From positions 3,410,001 to 3,474,000 of the forward strand of contig OU452201.1 in assembly GCA_911728435.2 (NCBI GenBank): DNA of 64,000 bases, written 5' to 3'. Shown piece after piece: positions 25,620 through 38,421 of the stretch. The stretch comes from Apoderus coryli. Taxonomy: Eukaryota > Arthropoda > Insecta > Coleoptera > Attelabidae. The position numbers were made by a program, and so were the translations under genes. Below the pieces are notes generated by a model, which saw nothing but the letters and a program-made list of their open reading frames with translations, had not been told where the DNA came from and searched no databases. Position 1 is the first letter of the stretch. Each line of letters begins with the position of its first letter.

Positions 25620-26437
25620 TTCTCACCTCGGGCCATTGTTATTTAACTTATTTATAAATGATATCAAGCAGTGTTTCATTCACAGTGAATTCAGGCTCTT
25701 CGCCGACGACCTGAAGTGTTACCGGCGTATCGGAGGTCCCACGGATTGTTATCTTCTGCAGGAGGATGTTGTGAGATTTGTGCATTGGTGTGAGTTGCAT
25801 GGTATGACTTTAAATGTTTCTAAGTGCTTTTGCGTAAATTTCAACCGAACCAGGAGACCTCTTTTGTATGAATATTTTGTCGACCATTCAGTCCTAAAAT
25901 ACAAATCTTCGGTCAAGGATCTGGGAGTTTACCTGGACACTTCCTTGAGCTTTGTGTATCACATCAGGCATTCGACTTCCAAGTCTCTGAAAGTTTTGGG
26001 CTTCATAAAGCGTTGCTCGGTTGATTTCAGTAATGTGAATACTATTAGAATTTTGTTCACGACGCTCGTCAGGCCACATTTCGAATACGCCTCGGCGGTT
26101 TGGACCCCGTCATACGGTTGCCATTCTGCCCGAGTTGAGAGCGTTCAGCGGCGTTTCCTTAGGTATGTTCACTTTAAGCTTGGTCGTCCGCGTCCTAGTC
26201 GATCGATGCCTGTTGCGTTGACGATCATGGTTTTCCTTTTATTTCTGGCGTGGGTCTTACGAATAGCTTTAATATAACTTGAATTATGTTTAAATTGTCT
26301 ACTTATTGTGTAATTTAAAGTTTCTTAGGTTTTGTAAAATTGTTAAATTTGTGTAGTATCGCATGGAATTATATTTGTTATATTATATGGTATGCTGTAT
26401 AAATGGACTTTGTCCGTGAATAAATAAATAAATAAAT
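25620..26437 (+). mobile_element. 5'-truncated LINE (Jockey/CR1-like), copy A' with internal deletion
   Basis: Nearly identical to the LINE at 5605-6790. It starts slightly further upstream (VPQCSHLGPLLFNLFIN) and keeps FRLFADDLKCYR. After GGTCGTCCGCGTCCTA (ends 26197) it jumps to the copy-A sequence GTCGATCGATGCCTG, skipping about 345 bp that encode the protein C-terminus. The (AATA)n tail ends near 26437. Confidence 0.85.
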
Positions 26438-27160
26438 GTTTTAACAATTTTTAATAAATAATAATACATAAAGTAAGTTAAGTAAGAAGCCCACAACTTT
26501 ATTTACTCTATAGGCCCCCCACAGTTCTAAATTCGGATCTGCTTCACGCACAACTCTTTGATTATAACCATTGATTGAAAAATGTATCAGTCAATACTAT
26601 AACCAAAGATTAACACAGTCATAACTACTATATTATCAATATAAGCTGTATCCATAACGTTTAAACGGGTTCAACCTAATTATTAGATACCTATATGACA
26701 GGTGCCCACTCAATGTTCGCACGTAAATAATAATATATATTTACCAATTCAACGTTTTTCCCTATAAAACAATAATGATAATTACAATAATTTACGTCGA
26801 ATTTATTTATTTATCCTCTGTTATAAAATAATAGTCAGGTATGTTCATCGTGGTCAAAGTTCGTTGTTCAATAAATTGGTTTAATACCTATAATAATATA
26901 ACAATATTTTTATAATTAAATTGAGGCGATAATCGAAACAAGCATTATTATAATAATAATCATCAATATTGAATGTCACATGTCAAAGAATAAACGGTTG
27001 TCACAAAAAGTATACACATGCTCAGTAAATAAAATTAACGATCATCAGTGTGACGAAACATTCTTTTAGCAACTAAAAATGTGCGGAAGTTTACTAAAAT
27101 GATGAAAGAACGTTTTCTCGGGTGATATGAAACTTCAATCATCATTCGTCTCGAAATATA
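26438..27160. other. AT-rich DNA, nothing recognised
   Basis: No motif-bearing frame or structured repeat seen between the LINE copy and the transposon end at 27161. Confidence 0.5.
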
Positions 27161-28951
27161 CAGGGTGAACTATGACTCAGTACAAAAATTTTAACTAGAG
27201 GTAGAGAAAAATAAGATTTAACATAATCGCCTTTCAAAAAATTTCCAACATTTTCATTAAGGCTGAAAATATTTTTTTTGCAAATCATGTTAAACTCCCT
27301 AGACGCCTATGAACGCCTGCCCAACTGAAGTTTAAATTAGACATTAGCTTAAAGGTTATGCTACAGCGCCATGTTGCCAAGTGTATCGATTTACCGAGCA
27401 TTTAAAGTAAAGAAGTTATTTAGAAAATGTAGATGATTATGTGACTTCAATCATGCGAAATATCAAATATTATGTAAGCTCCTACCTTTCGGATAGGTCT
27501 AACATGCCATGCCATGCCGTCATGATTTGATGATTGAACTTCCTGGGGACCGCTTGATTTACCTCGTCCACTCTTCTTGTTTAATGTCAGGTACTCAGCC
27601 CGACGATCACAACGTGGATCCCATCCGTTAGGAAAACCCCAAAGGGCAACAAAAAACACACAAATGCAAATAACACTAGCACTTCAAAGCACTACAACAG
27701 CAAATGTTCAAAGAGGCCACCGTTAACTTCACCACACTTGTTTATGCGCTTAATCACTGACTACTTCTAGTGCCTGTACCTTTTGTACTCGTATGTGATA
27801 CGGTTGAAACCCGTTCTCCTTCAGAATCCTCCTTGTTCTGAGATATTCCCAATCTTTTTGCAATCTCCGTAGTACTTATGAAGGGTTCCTCCTCTATTAA
27901 AAATTTCAAGTGAGGGCTAGTGGTAGGTGAGATGCCACATCAGCCAATCTGATCTGAGAAATTTCTTGCGAACGTGGTATACACATGCAAAGCACATGCG
28001 GAGGTCAAGGATTAAAAGTAGCATAATATGGCTCGATACACAATACACATTGAGTTTGAATAAGTTATTTTTTTACTCAAAACAAAAAGCTTAATATGTG
28101 TGTTATAAACTTGGCAACACGTTAGGCTGTTGGTTGACAGATGACGTCGAAGTTGTCTGCACTCTGCACAATAGATCATGCAGGTGTCCCGGGCGGTTAT
28201 TAACCTATTAACCGATATTTTATTATTTTTGTGTTTACATTTTCATCCCGATTGGAAATAAGGATTTAAATAAATTAAAATTAAACAGGCATTTTACATT
28301 TTAGTCCCAAATAAGTAAGTACTAGTTTTACTTATCTGGGGTTTAGTGTGCTATCGGCAATGTTTAGTTAGTGTTTGTGTGGTCAAAATGCGAAAATATC
28401 GTTGTAGAAGTTTGCAAAAACGAAAATATTATCTACAATTTGGAGTATTCCAGATTGATTGTTATTGATCAAGTATTATAAGACAGCGCCGCTACAACTG
28501 GCTATCATAGTTTAATATTTCGTTAAATTTAAAATAAATCGGCATCAGCGAATATTAAAAAAAGTGTGCATTTAGTGTATCTACTTCTCGGAAATCTGTT
28601 GTGTTTTTAGTGTATTCAATAAGTATGCGAAAATATAGTTTTAGGAGTTTGTTGTTTGCAAAAACGAATAAGTAGTGTACAATTCTGCAGTAGTAAAGAT
28701 GGATTTATTTATCAGGTATTATAATAATTATTTCAAAAACGTTCATTTTCACCTTTCTACGTACTGCGGTTTGTAGGTTGGAAGCCATCGTGAAAAATAA
28801 TTGTCATAGGCGCCGATTTACCAGGGAAAAACGTGGATTTGCCCCATTTTGTAAACATCGAATAAAAATTCCGAAACAAAATTTGTTATGGTTTTTCATG
28901 ATTTCCTGAGCATGTGGTTAAAATGTTTGTACTGAGTGATAGTTCACCCTG
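27161..28951 (-). mobile_element. Tc1/mariner-superfamily element with 35-bp inverted ends
   Basis: CAGGGTGAACTATGACTCAG (27161) and its complement ending at 28951 form about 35-bp inverted repeats with two mismatches, flanked by TA. On the minus strand near 27775-27900 a helix-turn-helix fragment reads FISTTEIAKRLGISQNKED, then (frame change) ENGFQPYHIRVQKVQAL. This is the DNA-binding N-terminus of the transposase group. The catalytic core is not recognisable. Confidence 0.68.
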
Positions 28952-31376
28952 TATTTGCAAATAGACTTATTGATTTAGCTGCGAACTTAGTGATCAGCTT
29001 AAAGTAAAATCATCTAGTTTCGAAGGATATTCCATGCCTATGACAAAATTACGCTCATTTTAGAAAAAAAAAATAGCGATTTTAAATCGTGGATAGTCTT
29101 GACTTCTACTTGATAAAAATTCATATTTAATTTTTTGAAGAAAACAAGAAATGTTTTAATTAATTTTGTAAAAACATTAAAGTTTTTTTGGAGTTTGAGC
29201 CAATATCTGTTGAATTTTTTTTTTAAACAATTACATAAATAATTGCTTTAGATATCAAACACATCACAAAAACTTTTGTTCGCTAGTCTTTTTTAATAGA
29301 TTTAAATTACATCCAAGTAAAGGAAGTCTTCATTGTAAGAAAGAATGAAAATAAAATACAGATTGATTCAGGCAGTATTGTTTCTCAATCAAAAAATGTC
29401 AAAACAAAGTTTCTTTTAATACTAAGTACCTACTTACATTGTAGTTTATTACTAGTATTAAACAGAACTAATGGGTAAATACATTATACATAAAAGTTAA
29501 TTAATATATTATATTGTTTACAAAAAATCGTAAAACTATGGACTTAAGACCATATATTATCTACTGTAAAAAAGACAAAATGTTATTAAAAATTTGTCAC
29601 CCACAAAAACATTTATAATAATTATAGTTTTATTGTTAATAGATTGTTAATAGTTCATGTGTAATATACAGTGTGTCAATTTGAAAGCCTCCCATTTTTA
29701 ATAATAATAATAAAATGACTTAAAATAAGTTTTATTTTGCTTTTTCTATTATCGTTAATTCATCTGTTGTAATAATAAAGAAATACAAGATGTTTCTTAT
29801 AAGTATCTTTTCATAAATGGTGAATGCACGCACCAATGCAGTGCAAATATTAATTTTATCAAGTTGTCACAAGAAGACCTTTTATTTGAAAAATATTTGA
29901 GAAATCCAGTTGTCACGTTTCATACTGGAAAAACCATAGATAAAACAAAAATTGACCATGGCCATGGACCTTAGTCTGTACTGACTTAATAATATCAAAA
30001 TATTAGGTGCTAAAAAATATTTTTAGTAATATTAAACAATGTAGGCTTTTATTAATATTGGTATAATTTCAAATTAAAAGCATTAATTTTACTGAATCAG
30101 TGGCGTGCGAATGCGAAAATTGCATATTTTAGAGTAGTTTTTTGCTGTACAAACCATTCTGAATTAAAAAATGATATGAAATTGAACTATATAAAAGTGT
30201 GGTTTTCGAGATTTTCAAAAAAAAATTCTTACAATCTATGGGCTCTACATATATCAGTGTTGTACCTAAAAAATAACCAATATTTAATGCAAACAGTTTA
30301 CTTCTTTGTGGTTAGAATGTTGGATGGATGTTTTTGAATTTTTAAATTGTACAAATAAATTTTGTAGACGATGCAAAAACTGAATGTGTATGTTATGCAA
30401 ATAAAGAATTCATTATTATTATTATTATCGATAAAAGTCTGCAATTTATGTTTAAAAAACATGGCTATATCATTCATGAACAAAAAAATCAATAGAAGGG
30501 CAAACTTGGACGCTCTTAATGGAAATTATCAAGGCGTACTGAATCTCCACGAACTTGTTTCACAATTTCATCGCCGCTCATAGTATTTTTGTGTGAATTT
30601 AATTTAATTAACATGTCTGTAACAAGTATAAAAAGAAAAACACATTTAAGTAATTTTTAAATAGGTATACGAATGTTGTAGTGACAAATTCGGCAGTCTT
30701 TTCGGGCTATGCCTCACGTACAATAGATGATAAAAAATATTATTTTATGGAGATTTTGATTTCATATTCAGTTTCATCATAATTTTTGTTATTTGTTTTA
30801 AGTCTTTGATGCAAATGTTGTGGTCATTTTCAGATACATTCGCATACAAAAAAAAACCTAATTTTTGGACCAATAATTCTTGAACACCCTGTATAATATA
30901 AGTAGTAATAATAAAAATAAATTTATTAAACCATCAGTAGGTGCCTAGGTTAGTCATATTTACTATAATTAACAAAATACTAATAAAATACCTAGAAGAA
31001 TACAATTAGACGTATATCAATTATTATACAGTAATACAGAAAAATCAGCCATTATTGTATGGATAGTACATATGGAGTTTATAAAACTGAAATATCACCT
31101 AGAGTTATTTATATTTATAGTTCATAGAAGAAGTAGAATAAAAACATACACAGTTAGGATAGACAAACACTTAATTCTCTAAGAATATAACATAACATGC
31201 CAATGTCTCACAATTATCATTTGAAAATAAACAAAACCACCAAATGAATTAAAATAAAAACTAACAATAATAAAATTAAAAAAAAACATACTTATAACCA
31301 AGAAACAAATACAGCCACCTACACATTGAGATATAAGGAGTCGCTATAAGCATTATTTTACATTGTACACAAACTG
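28952..31376. other. AT-rich intergenic DNA, nothing recognised
   Basis: Homopolymer-rich. ACACCCTGTATAATATA (about 30884) and ATACAGTGTGTCAATTTG (about 29666) look like isolated transposon ends. No coding signal. Confidence 0.5.
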
Positions 31377-32092
31377 GTGCATTGGGTGGGGCGTAATCGT
31401 ATACCAATATGGCGGATTCTCCAGAGCCGCATTAACTATTTTTGTTGACGTTTTTGCTTTTAATTTGCAGCTTGGGTTTATACTTTATTTTGAAATGTTA
31501 AGTAGTGTACAAAATACTTAAATATAGGTAATTATTGATATTTGATACCTAAATCCGGGAATAAAAGACGTTAGTGCTTTATAAATTATATATTAATACC
31601 CCTTAAACAAAACAATTTTATTTAAATGTTGCGCTATGCTTATCCACTTTATTTTTACTTAAATAATACATCCTGGTATTAACATATTTAGTCGAAATAG
31701 ATTTGATCAGTAAATGTATATGGTTATCAGACACTGATTTGTTCAAAACCGTGCACAACTAAATTAGGAAAAATATTACTATTTACAAATTCCTTTAAAA
31801 CAAGGTTTATTACGAATCCTGCGGACAACTTTTCATTAGTAGCTACTACATGATTTTTTATGATGTTTTCGGTTTGGAAGCAAACGTCTAAAACATCTTT
31901 GGAAGGAATTTGTAAATCCTTTTTTTGCCTTCATTTTAATAAAAGAATATAAGTAAACTTGTAAAATACTCGTAAATAACCCTATAAACTTGAAAGCACG
32001 ACAAATGATAGATATCGTATACCAATATGGCGTACCTGCACCCGCTTTTGGCCACGTTAGAGCGTCTCCCCCCACCTCAAAGCACCTACAGC
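31377..32092. repeat. possible foldback or miniature element
   Basis: GGTGCATTGGGTGGGGCG at 31377 resembles the complement of the right end (CCCCCCACCTCAAAGCACCT, about 32068-32087). The word TCGTATACCAATATGGCG is repeated in direct orientation at 31397 and 32015. No ORF of interest. Confidence 0.4.
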
Positions 32093-34220
32093 ATTAGCCG
32101 AACTACGAAACTTTTGAACCGAATAAAATGCAGATGTGGTAAGATTAATAATTAAGAACAGTTTTAAACTTCACAAGTGATGTTTCAGCTTTTACACCCT
32201 CTGGCAAAATGTTGGAAAAATGCATAACCGAAAGTGGGGAGTTTTTAAAATATTCATGGTTTGACATAGGTAGTTGGTCTATTTCTCCCTCTGATCTCGT
32301 TTTGGTGAAATGCTAACCGAGCATTGATATTTTAAAGAATTTCTAAACATGTACTTTAGATTTAAAGTTGGCTGACTCAATTTTGCAGAGTATCAACCTG
32401 GCATCTCCAATCCAACCTAGAGTCAATTAAGTAAGTTCACCCTTTTATATAAATGGGTAGTAATTTTGGAACACACTGTATAGTAATTTAAAAAAAACTG
32501 TGCCTAAATAGTGGGTATCATGCTCATGTTAAACATTTTCTTATCACTGGTTCAACTAAAACGTGCTTTTTTATGTAGCCATTTATTTAAATTACATCTG
32601 TAAAAAGTTTTAATCGTAAATTACGTAAATATTCTAACATTTGATTAAAAGTAATGCTTTACATAGATATTTATTTCTAATGTCGAAAACCCTATCACTT
32701 TTTATTGCGACCAATTTCATGACGATATAGTAATAATAGGGGATTTCCCATTACCACTCACATCAATTAAACCGATGTGAACATTTTCTTTGGACCCTTT
32801 TGTATTAGTTTATGGAAAAAACGATGAAGTGAATATCCTAAAAGGAACGCGCAAGACAGATTTCGTGAAAACATCTTAAATGCTTAACAGGAAATCCACT
32901 AATAATATAATACCTAGTAATAATAATTAGTAATGTAAGCCAAAAGTTTCATGATGCCTTATCTTTTGTATCCTTATTACTTATTATTTCAATTCACATA
33001 GGCACTATTATCAGCCTCAGTAAAACATCTAATATAGAACGAGGTTTGGCAGTTTCATTTGATGCTTTTAGTGCTCAATCCATAAAAAAGCAGGCACTAC
33101 AAAACATAATATAAATTATAACATTAGCTGTATTAAATCTATTTTCACTTTTAACTTTATGGTAATCAAAGATATAGTTTTTCATTGTACCTATAGTTAA
33201 TAAAATATTTTGCGAAATTACTTAAAACAGTTATTTATTGTTTTGACAAACTATTCTATCCTTCAACTATTTTTTTCTTATATAAATATGTAGGTACTAT
33301 TTACATTAGACAATTACACATTAAACTTACTCCTAACTCAAGTTACGTACATACACAACCACACACAATGATGATAATAATAATTATTAATACATTTTCA
33401 TAGCACAACGAAACAAAAGCGTTTTTTTAAATATTTTCATATTTCTTGTTCATGTCATTTCTAAAACTCAAGTGCAAATGCACACTTGTCTTAAGGCACT
33501 TAATTTACACTATACTAATGTAAAAAATATAATTAAATTTAACATAAAAAGGTATAAAATTGTTGTGCCATTGTTTGATGTTTAGAATTATAGAGCGCCA
33601 AAAAGACAAGTCGTAGAAATTATATAAATAACACAATTAATTCAGAAAAGGATTGCGTTATGGAACTCAAATAATGTGTGCAAAAATAAGTTCCATAAAC
33701 AAACAGGCACACTAAGAACAAACGTACTAAAAGGTACTGAGCAAGACTTAATAATACTAAAAATAAATACTTACTTACTAGTAGTACTAAATAGTGAATA
33801 TTGAGACCCAATAATATACCTACCTACTGAATAAAACTAAACTACTAAATTCACTTATTTACTCGAAAATTTACAGTTATTGTAATCGTATAAGTAGGTA
33901 TTAATCAAAATGCCAGATGGACCGACAACATGACAATTTATGAATATGTCGTGATTGTTACCGATCGTTCTAAACAGTGTTAAAACACAGTGAACTGTAA
34001 TGACGAATTTTAGTTTTAGTGAGAAAAAATAGAGAAATTAAGTATATTTTTTGTGAAAGTAATATAAGTAAACAACACGAAATGTGTGCATATAGTAGTA
34101 TCCACATAATACTTTGAAATATAAACTTCACATAAAAGCTAAAGAAAAATCTGAATGATTGCACACCGCTTTAAAAACAAGGTTCACAACATAAATAAAA
34201 AAACATAAAAAGCTGTAAGT
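32093..34220. other. intergenic DNA downstream of CFAP20
   Basis: The part next to 34220 probably includes the CFAP20 3' UTR. Minus-strand frames at 33620-34164 are hydrophobic, AT-rich chance frames. Confidence 0.5.
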
Positions 34221-34873
34221 TCATTGAGCTGTAACAGATGTTTTCGTTTTATTTTGAATTGGTAAAAATAATTTAAATTCAGCAGGTAGTTCATCTTCAG
34301 AATATAACCGATCAGAAAAATATACTCTTCGTATACGACAGTTAGCATGTACTTGAACTCTTAATGTTTCAACATAGTTTGTGCCATATGCACGTCTTGT
34401 AAAATCTGCTACATTAAATTGAATTTGGTTCCATCCCTCATCTAAACGCATTGGCATTGTACAAATAAAGGGCTTTACACGCGTAGTTGATTGATAATTA
34501 CTAGCTCTGAATCGTCTTCTTACATTTTTATCATCTAATATCTAAAAACATATTACTGTAAAGTATAAAAAATTGAAAAAAACAATGGTTATATTACCTG
34601 TACTTCAAATGTGAAATATTTCTTTAAATTCTTAACAATCATGACTAGATATGGTAATTTAATTCCTAATGTCTTTTTCGGATCCGCTGGACACGTAATG
34701 TATGTTGTACTTACGTTACAACCAACTATTTCCAACACTAAAGACTGAATGTCTTCATCTGTAATGCGTTTTATATGGCCGTTTTTTACCTTTTTGTCCC
34801 ATATCTGTAACGGTTTACTACCAATACTATATAAAATTGATAGAAAACCACTTTGGAATGTGTTTTTAAACAT
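34221..34873 (-). CDS. CFAP20: CFAP20 (BUG22/GTL3) cilia- and flagella-associated protein, two exons
   Basis: CFAP20 is a small, extremely conserved ciliary protein. It is an inner-junction component of doublet microtubules and regulates tubulin modification (family knowledge). Exon 1 is 34598-34873, starting [20 protein letters not shown], with [20 protein letters not shown] and [18 protein letters not shown]. Exon 2 is 34221-34541, with [40 protein letters not shown] and [20 protein letters not shown]. The intron (34542-34597) has a GTAATA donor and a TTTTAG acceptor. The joined frame gives 198 residues, against 193 in human, with the extra length at the C-terminus. Near-identity to the vertebrate protein makes this one of the safest calls. 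Confidence 0.96.
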
Positions 34874-35792
34874 TTTTCTACTGTAATTTTGTGTATTAAC
34901 TACCTACTACCTATATTTTGGATTAGCTGAATTTAACAACAGTAAAAGTTGAGGTTAGACATATAAACTATTATAAACAAGTCAAAAATGTCAATTGTCA
35001 AGCCGGTATTTAACAACGCATTGACAATAGTCAATTTCAAGTGACCTAGCAGTTTTAACATTGGTTATCTTTGTGGTTGAATATAACGGTTTTCGCAGTT
35101 ATATATTTTTTTAAATTTACCAATATTGGAAGCAATTCACAGAAAATGTTCTATAATGTGTAAAGTAAAAACGAAATAAGAATGGACCACTGGAATTTAT
35201 CTAATATATTTCAAATAACTTTTCTTCTGAGTAACGAAATATTTCAGGACCACAATAATATATAACTGAATTTAAACAGAATATGAATTATTTAAAGCAT
35301 TATAGACGCCCAGATTTCGGCAACAGTGATTCCGCATTACACGAAATATTTCAGGACCACAATAATATATAGCTGATTCTTCTACAAACTCAGATCAGCT
35401 GGGCTGATATGACATGATCCTTACCTCACTTGCATTTTATATAAAAGGAACTGGAAACTGTCAAAACTATCAATGGCTATGAAACATTTTGAGGTTTTCT
35501 CATTTAACTGTCAATCAAATTTGTAACAGGAACTTGCGTGACAAATAGGTGAGAGGTGAGTGAAAATTGCTGATATTTCGCGTAGAAGATAACGACACTT
35601 AACGGTTATAAGTGTCACTTGTCTATGTTAAATTTTGTCGGTTTATATTTGTTTTTTATTTTTATAGTTTTGTGAATTTAAGCAAAATAAATTGAAAATT
35701 ATTACAGTTTATGTACTATTTATCACAGTAACAGTGCATTTTAATTATATATTTAGTGATTGGACTGAATTTAATTGGCATTTGGGTAGATA
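34874..35792. promoter_or_regulatory. divergent CFAP20/NDC1 intergenic region
   Basis: This 919-bp gap must contain both promoters. I see no clear TATA box. The only structured features are the 34-bp direct repeat (35237-35373) and short AT-rich stretches. Confidence 0.45.
35238..35373. repeat. direct repeat of about 34 bp between CFAP20 and NDC1
   Basis: CGAAATATTTCAGGACCACA plus AATAATATAT occurs at about 35237 and again at about 35341, 104 bp apart, with one or two differences. It lies in the shared upstream region of the divergent gene pair. It may be regulatory or part of an untranslated leader. Confidence 0.6.
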
Positions 35793-37514
35793 ATGATGAA
35801 TCCTAACCTAACAACAAAACTGAATTTATCATATAAAGACATACTTCTAAGGAAATTGTCATATTCGGTAACATGCAGCGTTGTGTCCCAAATATTTCTA
35901 CTTCACATGTACATATTCCTGACAAACTACAACTTCCTGCATCCATGGGATTGGATAACTCGTTCTCTGAAGATATCAGCTTCCTTAAGTACATGGTTGT
36001 ATACTATACCTTTTCTAACTATTATATTTGCACAAGCTATTATATGCTCAAAAGACTATGTAGTGAAATCAAACTTTTGTACAACAAGATTTCAAAAACT
36101 ATTGTCAGTGTTTTCATTAAGGAATTTAGTGTTGTTACTAATGTATATAATAATCGGCGGTATCTTGGTGTTCATTTTTTTATCACTCGGACAGGGTGAT
36201 AATTCAACTTTAGTGGAAAATTGTAAAGGACAATTATATTGTTTGAATGAGAGTACATTTTATCTTATTATAAGTGGATTTTGGACGGGATTTTATTATT
36301 TTATAAAAGTTTATATGTCTAAAAAGCATTTAACATTTCCTGTGATCAATCAAAGGAAATTTTTGCACTTTAAATCAAATTTTCGGGACTTGTTTAAAGA
36401 ATCGGCATCGCTAGCTGTGTGGCCAAGTTTATTTTATATAATATTGTATTATATTCAAGGTAGCACTATTTCAAAAACTTTTAGCCACGTTTTTGGACTA
36501 CTACAAGATAACGAAAATCCTTTTAATATTTCATTGATATTTAATTTATATTTATTCACGGTATTGTATTATTTGAACATGAATATGATGAGATTCTTTT
36601 TTAATATATTTCTCACGGAACCTGTGGAGTTTCCTTTGGAAAAAGATGATATTTCCAATCTAACGTTACAAGACTGCATAGTGAACAACAATTGGCCGAT
36701 AGTCCAGAATCTGGCATGTTTTGATTTGTATTTGCTAGCACAATGGTCAAAGCACCGTAGACAATCACTGTTTACGTTATCTCAACCTGGAGGTCATCCA
36801 CATAATTGGAACACTTTGATTGAAAATGTCACTAAATTATTAAATAATTACAGTGAATTGCTCAATTATAAATCTGATGAAAGTGTGAGTCAACCGAAAA
36901 TCGAAACGTTTACAAATAAAAGTAATCTAATGACAAATAATTTTGTAAAGTTTCGAAACATTCGCAACATGTCAATGCAAGACTCTCATGATTACAACGT
37001 GGTTACAGTTACAAAGAAATATCCATTAATAGAAAATGAATTTACACAAAATTTCGTGAATACAGCACAAGGAAAATTAAAATCTTATTGGAATTTCATT
37101 AAAATAATTACTGGTGTGAACTTTTTGTTCGGGGAACTGCCGCAAACAAATATACAAAAGTGTCTTGCTGATGGTCAGTTAGTGATTTGGGCGTCTCAAG
37201 GAATCAGTGATATTACATGTGCGTCACTAGAAGAAGACCCTTACGGTATTGTACAGAAAGATATGCCATTAATAATTACAACTTTAGTGAATCTTAAACA
37301 AAATTTGGATAAATTGAACAAAATTTCGGTATTGTCGCGAAAAACATTAGCCGGTTATGACGAATTCAACTATAGAATGAAAGGAGCAGTCACAGCATCT
37401 GTGCGAAGAAGTCTTTTCAATATTTGTCGTGTGTTCAGACATTATTTGGACGAAATTCCTTTGAGTAAAGATGTTAAACAATACCTTCAGACGAGTGTGG
37501 GTTGTAAGAATTGA
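35793..37514 (+). CDS. NDC1: NDC1, transmembrane nucleoporin (single exon, 573 aa)
   Basis: NDC1 is an integral membrane nucleoporin that anchors the nuclear pore complex and helps insert it into the nuclear envelope (family knowledge). The protein has about six hydrophobic segments in its first 290 residues (near 27-45, 65-83, 110-132, 152-170, 207-225 and 245-265). A soluble cytoplasmic-type C-terminal half follows. It contains the family signature FTLSQPGGHPHNW (about residue 330), preceded by NLACFDLYLLAQWS. The length is close to that of other insect NDC1 proteins. The ORF has no intron, unlike its neighbours. Its start is 0.9 kb from the divergent CFAP20 start, so the two may share a promoter region. 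A second Met directly follows the first. Confidence 0.93.
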   Translation: MMNPNLTTKLNLSYKDILLRKLSYSVTCSVVSQIFLLHMYIFLTNYNFLHPWDWITRSLKISASLSTWLYTIPFLTIIFAQAIICSKDYVVKSNFCTTRFQKLLSVFSLRNLVLLLMYIIIGGILVFIFLSLGQGDNSTLVENCKGQLYCLNESTFYLIISGFWTGFYYFIKVYMSKKHLTFPVINQRKFLHFKSNFRDLFKESASLAVWPSLFYIILYYIQGSTISKTFSHVFGLLQDNENPFNISLIFNLYLFTVLYYLNMNMMRFFFNIFLTEPVEFPLEKDDISNLTLQDCIVNNNWPIVQNLACFDLYLLAQWSKHRRQSLFTLSQPGGHPHNWNTLIENVTKLLNNYSELLNYKSDESVSQPKIETFTNKSNLMTNNFVKFRNIRNMSMQDSHDYNVVTVTKKYPLIENEFTQNFVNTAQGKLKSYWNFIKIITGVNFLFGELPQTNIQKCLADGQLVIWASQGISDITCASLEEDPYGIVQKDMPLIITTLVNLKQNLDKLNKISVLSRKTLAGYDEFNYRMKGAVTASVRRSLFNICRVFRHYLDEIPLSKDVKQYLQTSVGCKN

Positions 37515-38421
37515 TTGCAATTAATCGTTATTTTATTTGTTATACCTAAGCGTTATTACTTTGTATTTTCATAATAATAATTGTATTTTCTAACAGTGTG
37601 CATTATTTCTTTTATTTATTTCTAACCACAGACGTTCGCTTCATTTATGTTAAGTTTGTATTTGGAGCAATTCAATCGAAATGGTAATTTTAAATTAATT
37701 ATCTTATAAATATAGGAATGTATATAGTAATAAGATAATTTTTTTATTAATAAATTACTTTGATTAATATGATGGTTATTGATTAAATATTAAATGTTCG
37801 GTTTAGCAAAGCAAGCGGATTTCTCTAGCAAAACAAGACTATAAAACTCGATAGTTTTTCAAAACTTGTGATTTCACCAGATGATAGTTTCGTCGATCTA
37901 TGAATTATCACTGGTGATCGCCTTATATCAAGGCGTATCGTATTAACTAAATAGGTTGCCTCGATTGATCTTGACTCTTCACCTACCACAAGTAATCTAC
38001 GAAAACGCTAATCTTAAAAAGAATAAACGATAAATTAAATTTGCGCAAAAATAATGGCCACAGAACTCCGGTCGCCGCTGACGTCACGACCCCCGGGCAA
38101 TCACCACACTAGGTCGTACGAACTACTTCATTAAAAGAACTATTTTGTCCATCTCTATTTGCAATAAAAATATTCGCCAATACAAATAATGACAAACAGC
38201 TGACTTGAATGCTAGTGATTCCAACCAATATCGTCTAAAATGCTAGTAGTATTTTAGAAGTTATTGTTCCAACCCCCTACTACACATCTAATCCTAATCT
38301 CCCAGAATATGTCATAATAAATATCAATAAATATAAAATGTCTATATAGTAAACGTAAAACAAATAAATTGTAGTTCAATAAACATAAAACACAGCATAA
38401 AGTTTTAACCAATTATGAAAT
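37515..38421. other. NDC1-HERC2 intergenic region
   Basis: It holds the NDC1 3' UTR on the left and the HERC2 promoter and leader on the right. No further gene is seen. A short upstream frame begins at ATG 38415, seven bases before the HERC2 start, in another frame. Confidence 0.5.
38060..38100 (+). promoter_or_regulatory. GC-rich candidate promoter core of HERC2 with CRE-like site
   Basis: GCCGCTGACGTCACGACCCC (about 38072) contains the CRE palindrome TGACGTCA. It sits in a rare GC-rich patch 340 bp before the HERC2 start codon. This is a positional inference. Confidence 0.35.

Noticed and set aside
33620..34164. hydrophobic minus-strand frames as small membrane proteins
   Set aside because: Phe/Leu/Tyr-rich because the DNA is AT-rich; they lie in the probable CFAP20 3' region and have no family resemblance.
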